A DNA stretch of 10,282 nt from Irineochytrium annulatum. Taxonomy: Eukaryota; Chytridiomycota; Chytridiomycetes; Chytridiales; Chytridiaceae. The DNA lies in assembly GCA_027600665.1 (NCBI GenBank), contig JADGJL010000460.1, forward strand, positions 5,164 to 15,445, given 5' to 3'. The notes under the pieces are model-generated. The model saw only the letters and a program-made list of their open reading frames with translations. It was not told where the DNA came from and ran no database searches. Position numbers and translations under genes: made by a program. Below are positions 1 through 10,282 of the stretch, piece by piece (positions within the stretch are counted from its first letter, which is position 1; each line of letters opens with the position of its first letter).

Positions 1-80
1 CCCCCCCCCCATTTTTTTTGCCCCCAACACCCAACCAACCCCCCCCCCCCACCCCCCAAAAAAAAAAAAAAAAAAAAGGG
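1..80. repeat. Low-complexity homopolymer tracts; potential G-quadruplex on the minus strand
   Basis: The tracts are C10 at 1-10, T8 at 12-19, C5 at 21-25, C12 at 39-50, C6 at 52-57 and A20 at 58-77, separated by short A/C-rich spacers. Read on the minus strand, the G runs of 6, 12, 3 and 5, with loops of 7 bases or fewer, meet the usual G-quadruplex pattern. Such tracts are error-prone in sequencing and assembly, so exact lengths may be unreliable. Confidence 0.85.
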
Positions 81-312
81 CAGTCAACGAATTGAAAGAA
101 CCGTCCTCAACGCAGCAGGTGATGCAACGTTATATTTCGCATCCGAATAGAATACAAATACACATTAATAATGATACACAATTACAAAATTACAGAAACT
201 AAAGGAACTTGTTCAAGCACATCGGTACAACGTCGAAACGGAAGTGAGGTCATGGATGATTCTTCTGAATGGACTTGATGAAGTCCAAGCTGAAGACTTG
301 TGTGTTCAACTT
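81..312 (-). other. 3' flank of the receptor gene
   Basis: This AT-rich stretch after the receptor stop codon has no credible ORF. On the minus strand it contains two TGTAA elements (complement of 182-186 and 190-194), which resemble UGUA-type polyadenylation upstream signals, but no AATAAA. It most likely holds the 3' UTR and cleavage site. Confidence 0.4.
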
Positions 313-3300
313 CTACCACCCGGGCGGAATCGCGCTGTTCTTCGGCCTTCCCGTAGCATCGTTTGCGACGAAGCTGGTTAGGAAATTGTTAATCTGAGAT
401 TGGCTGGTCGCGGGCCTCGTTGACAACGCCATGTCGACGAACTTGTTGAGCGAGTGCGCACTCGAGAACTGGAGGAGTTTAAGTTTTGACAAGAATCGCA
501 CCTGTTGTTATGATAACAAGTGTTAGGCTTGAACTACATGTATGGAGGAAAGGGCAAACGCGTACCTCAAGGACGTCCTTCATTCTCGTCTCGTTAAATG
601 TCGTCGACGAGTCTATGACAAACGCCTCCCCAATAGAGCCCACCCTCTTCGTCTCCAAGAACGTGAGCATCCTGGTCCCCGGATGGAACAAAACCCTCCG
701 ACTCTCCCATACCGCAAATGCCTTGCCGCCGTCGCGTACGGGCAGCGTGATCTCCGTGACGCCGTCCCCTCCCACCACAAACCGGTCCGAGCTCGCTGTC
801 CCCTCGCTAGATACGGCACTTACACCCTCTCTCCCACTACCTCCCGATAAGCCTTCCCCGCCGCGTGCCTTCTCCCTCCTGTGCCACACGCTCGCCAACG
901 CCACCCGTCCGGGGTTGACAATCAGCACGAACATCGCCGCGGCCCACGTCAACGCGAGCCGGATGTAGAGCGTGGCCATGTAGGATGAACCGCTCGAGTA
1001 AACAAGCGCGATGACGACGCAGGACGCAACTAGCATGTTTTGTGCCGCATACATCAGAAACTGCGTCTCGCGGTACGCGAGCGCGACGCCGCGCGTGGCG
1101 TAGGCCAGCAGGACGGTCAGGAGAAGGAGCAGGCCGTTGTATGCCGTCAGCGAGGCGTTGAGGTCGCGCTGCAAGGTTTGGGAAGTAGACTTACACTCGT
1201 AGCGGTAGGCGGAGTTTGAGAGGTCGGCGACGTAGGTAGCGCGGAGAGGATCTAGGACTTGCCAGGAGAGGATGAGGGCGACGTTGACGAGGGTAATGGG
1301 GACGGACATGAGGAAAAGGGCCGGGTCGCGGAGGTGGGTGGCCGAGAGCATCTTTGAGTTCTCAAAAATGCGGTACACGCGAAAGCATTTCGGAAGGACG
1401 CCTGTTAATACAGTCGAAGTCAGCTTATACATTCGAAATGTGCTTTCGACACAACAACGCACCCTGCATAACGAGCGAAAATCCAATCCACCCGAACCAC
1501 TGCTGGCTCACGCACGTAACGCCTGAGTCCTCCGCCCTCCCGACCCAGCTCACCACTGACACGAACTCGATCGCGATCCCGACGAGCGCGATAAGGAGAA
1601 ATGGCAAGCTCATAGCCTTAACGGGAGGCGTTTTCTTGTTGACGATCAGGACTGCACCGCAAGCAAGGCAGAGGAGCACGCCGAGGGCGTTAATGATGAA
1701 GAATAGCATTCCTGGGACCGAGGTCGCCTCAATCACGTCCCGCGTGAGGGCGACCCGATCGAGCGGGGGAGTTGTGGAGCCGCCGTTGAAGCGAAGCTGT
1801 TGGACCGTCGTGAAGTGGCCGTTCTCATCCGCGATCATGTACTCCACCTGCTGGCCGTTGACGACGTTGGCAATGAGATATCCACTGTAACAACAAATCA
1901 GCCACAGTGATCTCACATAAAGCGTTGCAATAGGCTCACGTTAGCCGATCTCCCTCCTCGTCGAACGTTACGTTCCCGGACGCGCCGATAAAGCTCGAAG
2001 CTGTGAGCTGGCTTAACGTGGCCGCGCCGGCGCGGTTTTGGACAATGGTAGCGAGGGAGAGGCCCGAATTCATAAGGTTCTTCACGCCGTGTGCAAAAGA
2101 GAGGAGGCAGTCTGATAAAATTAGCATCCAGTCTTTACACAAAAAAGTAACCCACCATAGTAAAAATAGGAAAACGAGGCCGGGGTCGATCCGTACATTG
2201 CGGTGTACCGAGCCGTCACGTTAGCGTATAGGGCGAATGTGTTGTTTTCTACGCAAGATATTACTTGTGTAAGGACCAAAAACGAGGAAAAACCAGAAAT
2301 AAACGACAATTACCTAGCGGTGTGGTCGTGATGAGTCCCTCGATGTTCTCCCTGTCCTCATTGGTGTATGTGGACATTCCCTCCGCGCTGTATAATGATT
2401 CGTAGACCGAGTATATAGCATCCGGCCCGATATACACATGATTTGGCCCGACGATCCCCGCTATTCTCGCTTGCCGCATAAACATGACGAAGTCATTCAC
2501 GTAGCCCACGAAGATGACGATCCTGATGTCTGACGCCGTCAGTGCGTCGACCTGGCTCGCGAAGTCGCCCGGTTGGAGCGAGCGCACCGAGTTATACGCC
2601 TCCTGAGCAAGGATTGTGATATTGAGACTCTGAGCGCGCTGGACGAAGTATTGGCTGAGGCCGAGCCCATAGTTTGAGTTGACAGTGACCATTCCAACGC
2701 GCGACCAAGCGTTCTGTCGGACCTGCGAGGTAACGAGATATTAAACGGCCCGCCAAGTAATACATATATTTAGGACGTCACTAACCAACTCGGCTAACCG
2801 GTAACCCTGTGACATGTCGCTTGGGACCGTCCGGAAGGAGAGCGGATACTGCGACTTGTCCGAGAAGAAAGGGCTGGTCGAGACCGTGCATGTGAAGACC
2901 TTTAAAAGAGTTATTAACGCGTCAAATCAACAATGTCGTTGCATTTACATTAAAGCTTTCCAGCGCAAGCATCATGGGCCCGGTGTTCCCGCTGCTATAC
3001 TCCCCAATGACGCCAAACACGCCCTGTGATGCCCCCATGGCCGGCAGGGCCTGGACGATCCCATCATGCACCGATACGCTCGCAGTCCCGTTCGAGTCCA
3101 GGAAGGAAAGATTGAACCGCGCTCCACCAAACGCGGGGCTTGCGTTGACGTCGGCGAGGGCGATGTTGAGCATTCTTTGCCACGAGATGGCCTGGCTGCT
3201 CGCTGCAAGGGGAAGGACGGCCCCAAGACTTACGACCTGGGCATCTGCGGCGGGTGTCGGTATCGCGGTGGCTATGGCAACGACCATGGCGGTCGTGAGG

Positions 3301-3344
3301 GCGCCGGCCTCGCTCCGCCGCGTCCCCCGGGTCCGGGTCGGCAT
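313..3344 (-). CDS. Class C (GABA-B-like) G-protein-coupled receptor with PH-like C-terminal tail, 8 exons
   Basis: Predicted plasma-membrane receptor; ligand unknown. Exons in transcription order: 3344-2949, 2899-2786, 2722-2314, 2248-2156, 2111-1940, 1884-1463, 1401-566, 501-313. They join in frame into 876 residues, with introns of 44-65 bp. The start at 3344 is the first ATG after an in-frame TGA at 3356-3354. Residues 1-36 form a signal peptide (hydrophobic core AMVVAIATAI). Residues 37-445 are a periplasmic-binding-protein type I (ANF receptor) domain with GEYSS at 115-118, TSPFFSDK at 140-147 and FRTVPSD at 154-160. Seven hydrophobic segments lie between about 453 and 699, with FRVYRIF after TM3. 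Cys519 and Cys605 fit the conserved TM3-ECL2 disulfide. The tail (700-876) has a Gly/Ser-rich linker and then a PH-like stretch. The family call is strong. The 1462 donor was chosen over one a few codons downstream because it aligns TM3/ICL2 without a gap; the 2249 acceptor and last intron are likelier than alternatives but unproven. Confidence 0.88.
421..739 (-). other. Possible PH-like domain in the cytoplasmic tail of the receptor
   Basis: Residues about 757-841 (end of exon 7 plus exon 8, intron 565-502 removed) show alternating short beta-like strands: AFAVWESRRVLF, RMLTFLE, GEAFVID, DVLEVRFL and KLKLLQFSSA. They end in an amphipathic helix, HSLNKFVDMAL. This order, with a final strand reading LxFxSA followed by a helix, is the pattern of a pleckstrin-homology fold. 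The usual helix Trp would be replaced by Phe835. The assignment is pattern-based only. It depends on the last intron being spliced as modelled; without splicing the frame stops at 479 and the final strands and helix are lost. Confidence 0.4.
911..1712 (-). other. Seven-transmembrane (7TM_3) domain of the class C receptor
   Basis: Approximate helices by residue: TM1 453-475, TM2 484-508, TM3 519-540, TM4 561-583, TM5 617-643, TM6 649-671, TM7 675-699. The TM5 segment AYNGLLLLLTVLLAYATR closely resembles the GABA-B TM5 pattern, and the stretch after it (YRETQFLMYAAQN) parallels the NESKY..YN segment of GABA-B receptors with changes. TM7 ends VNPGRVAL, where many class C receptors have a Pro-Lys pair, so this motif has diverged. 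The 61-bp intron 1462-1402 falls within TM3. Confidence 0.82.
1734..3236 (-). other. Venus-flytrap ligand-binding domain of the class C receptor
   Basis: This spans residues about 37-445, encoded on exons 1-6. Lobe 1 opens with VVSLGAVLPL and contains the small-residue loop GEYSSGNTG (114-122), where class C receptors contact the ligand amino-acid group. The next strand leads into TSPFFSDKSQYP and FRTVPSD, a block shared with GABA-B receptors. The motif FVGYVND puts Tyr244 where GABA-B1 has its ligand-contacting Tyr366 (family knowledge, hand alignment). The domain closes with the DRLTGYLIANVV strand typical of this family. Several N-x-S/T sequons (NLS, NGT, NIT, NNT, NVT) suit an extracellular domain. 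There is no obvious Cys-rich domain before TM1, which fits GABA-B-like rather than mGluR-like receptors. I cannot name the ligand. Confidence 0.85.
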
Positions 3345-3492
3345 TCGGGGTCCTCAATGGAGTGGTGTGGCGGATGATGAAAGTTCGAAGAGTGGAAGAT
3401 AAAGGAGCGGCACGGCCACTGATGACGAGGAGCTCGACGATAAACACTCGTTATCACACAAGAGAGACCTAAGCGCGGGTCGATTGTGGGGA

Positions 3493-3675
3493 ATGGATTC
3501 TTGGAGCGCGGGGGCCCGGCTGCTGGCTCGGCTGGCGAGATACGAGGGGCTCGTGGCGCCAGCGGCCACCGAGATGATCGAGGCTGCTAATCCTGGATTG
3601 GATTGGCCGTTGACGGTGATTAAGGAGACACGGCGGCTGCATGAGACGGGGCTTGGTGGCCTTGTGCGCACTTAA
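3493..3675 (+). CDS. Possible small protein, 60 residues, unrecognised
   Basis: The frame is open from 3403 and ends at TAA 3673-3675. The first in-frame ATG is at 3493 (G at -3, G at +4). The product would begin MDSWSAGARLLARLARYEG and end GLGGLVRT. It is mostly helix-forming, with no signal peptide, membrane segment or motif I know. Codons are rich in G at the first position (GCG, GAG, GGG, GTG), as in the real exons here and unlike the AT-richer DNA that follows. It sits head-to-head with the receptor, 149 bp from that gene's ATG. It could be a real small gene, an exon of an unseen gene, a decayed fragment, or chance in GC-rich DNA. Confidence 0.25.
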   Translation: MDSWSAGARLLARLARYEGLVAPAATEMIEAANPGLDWPLTVIKETRRLHETGLGGLVRT

Positions 3676-4697
3676 GGTGCGGTCCGGCCCAAGCACCCTT
3701 CCCCACACCAGCAGCAACGGGGGCGCTTGTGCTCGAAGCAACAAGTTAAGCACAGGTTTCCGGCACGTTCTCCATCACGCATCGTTTTCGTGATCCAATA
3801 GTAAATTTCAGTTCGTATTTACATCGACCAGCTGCCGGTAGCAACTGTATCTTGGCACTGATGTCTTAACGAAAGAGCAGGTTGACTACTTCATCCACTT
3901 GCAGTCCATCTTTTCTTCCTGTGGCTTCCCCAAAGAGGAGGCATCACGAACGTGACAACGGTAATAAATAACGCCTACACAATATATAAGGACCTATAAC
4001 CTAGAAACGATAGCAGCAAAACGACGTGCTGGCACCCGGCATACAATCGACTGCAACAAACACAAAAAGCGAGCGTAGGAAAGAAACTCACAGCATCCCG
4101 TGAGAAGTTTAATAATTGCTATGTCAAAAATTACCTCTGCGGAATGCCCAAAGAATTATGCGCACGAAGATCAAAGATTAGCACACAATCCCGAGAAGTA
4201 GCAGCCCAAATGTACGCGGCAGTCGCAAGTTTATCAAACGAATAGTCGTAAGTCACTGGCCTGGACAACTTCGACTGCAAAAAACTTTTAATCCATACGC
4301 TCCAATTGCTTCGTTTCTGCCAGGTTTTACAAAAACTAAATGCAGTTTACCTGTTGAACAACTGCATTCCGAGCTTCGCGAATACACCGACGCTTTTCTT
4401 GTGATCCATATATGCCGATCTCGCAAGGAAAAACTTACCAACTGAAGCTCATCCCGAATATCGATCAACAAAGCTCCGGATGACTAACTTCGTCCGCTGC
4501 ATATCCCAGGTCGGCGCGATCTCCCTAGAAACTGCGGCTGGGTGAAAATCGCGTCCTAGTTAAGAAGTCGATTGTGAACATGCATTTCGGCGAAGACTGC
4601 GGCGAAAAAGTTATTGATTGTCGATTCCATCGCTTGATCTAACGCCAACCGATCCACTGCGCTCGCCTCGCCCCGTTTCCCAGCTCTCGCCGCCAAG
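3676..4697. other. Divergent intergenic region upstream of RPB1
   Basis: About 1 kb between the end of the possible small ORF and the RPB1 start. It is visibly AT-richer than the flanking genes and its open frames are short and without coding character. It presumably carries the RPB1 promoter and 5' leader and perhaps the distal promoter of the receptor gene. I see no tRNA, repeat array or long inverted repeat in it. A 5' leader intron cannot be excluded from sequence alone. Confidence 0.6.
3983..3990 (+). promoter_or_regulatory. TATA-like element
   Basis: The octamer TATATAAG lies on the plus strand in AT-rich DNA between the two divergent genes. It is about 700 bp upstream of the RPB1 ATG, too far for a simple leader, so it would serve RPB1 only with a long or intron-containing 5' leader. 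It may be chance. Confidence 0.12.

Positions 4698-10282
<5,585 letters not shown>

Noticed and set aside
486..1890. Plus-strand open frames of up to 178 codons opposite the receptor exons (486-968 and 1354-1890).
   Set aside because: They are antisense shadows of exons 6 and 7. Their products are Arg/Ser/Thr-rich with no domain, while the minus strand gives a coherent 7TM protein.
3090..3105. A GTTCGAGTCC stretch resembling a tRNA B box.
   Set aside because: It lies in receptor exon 1, there is no matching A box or cloverleaf around it, and the codons encode conserved binding-domain residues.
3354..3753. Minus-strand ORFs upstream of the receptor start that might add a 5' exon (3354-3671, 3469-3753).
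   Set aside because: An in-frame TGA at 3356-3354 precedes the receptor ATG, the receptor already has a good signal peptide, and these products are Ser/Pro/Arg-rich without family similarity.
4253..4471. Minus-strand 72-codon ORF in the intergenic region.
   Set aside because: It is AT-rich, with no coding-like codon bias, no recognisable motif and no promoter context; it is consistent with chance.

Overview
The window is eukaryotic nuclear DNA, most likely from an early-diverging zoosporic (chytrid-like) fungus. The lineage is an inference from three observations. The RNA polymerase II core reads closest to fungal Rpb1 in segments I know, for example QMSACVGQQSVEG and the SKKVTSGVPRLKE end of the trigger loop. 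The second gene is a GABA-B-like class C receptor, a family I understand to be kept in chytrids and largely lost in Dikarya. Introns are numerous and mostly 42-65 bp, with CTRAY-type branch sites.

Layout: bases 1-80 are homopolymer tracts (poly-C, poly-T, poly-A), and 81-312 is the AT-richer 3' flank of the first gene. Bases 313-3344 on the minus strand hold an 8-exon gene for an 876-residue class C GPCR. It has a signal peptide, a Venus-flytrap ligand-binding domain, seven membrane helices and an unusual C-terminal region that reads like a PH-type domain. Bases 3345-4697 lie between two divergently transcribed genes. Most of this stretch looks non-coding, but 3493-3675 on the plus strand has coding-like composition and may be a 60-residue small ORF. 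Bases 4698-10282 on the plus strand hold RPB1, the largest subunit of RNA polymerase II. I resolve nine exons and about 1,717 residues. The gene runs off the right edge just after 20 CTD heptads.

The two genes are unrelated in function: one is a cell-surface sensor, the other the core transcription enzyme. They share only a divergent intergenic region of about 1.35 kb. Exon models were built by hand from GT/AG boundaries, frame continuity and remembered family conservation. Most RPB1 junctions are secure. One (around 5467-5479) has two equally framed donors. In the receptor, the 1462 donor, the 2249 acceptor and the last intron (565-502) are the less certain choices. I found no mobile element, CRISPR array, tRNA, rRNA or novel multi-gene system. 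The best leads are the receptor's PH-like tail and a Leu replacing a normally aromatic residue in the RPB1 trigger loop.
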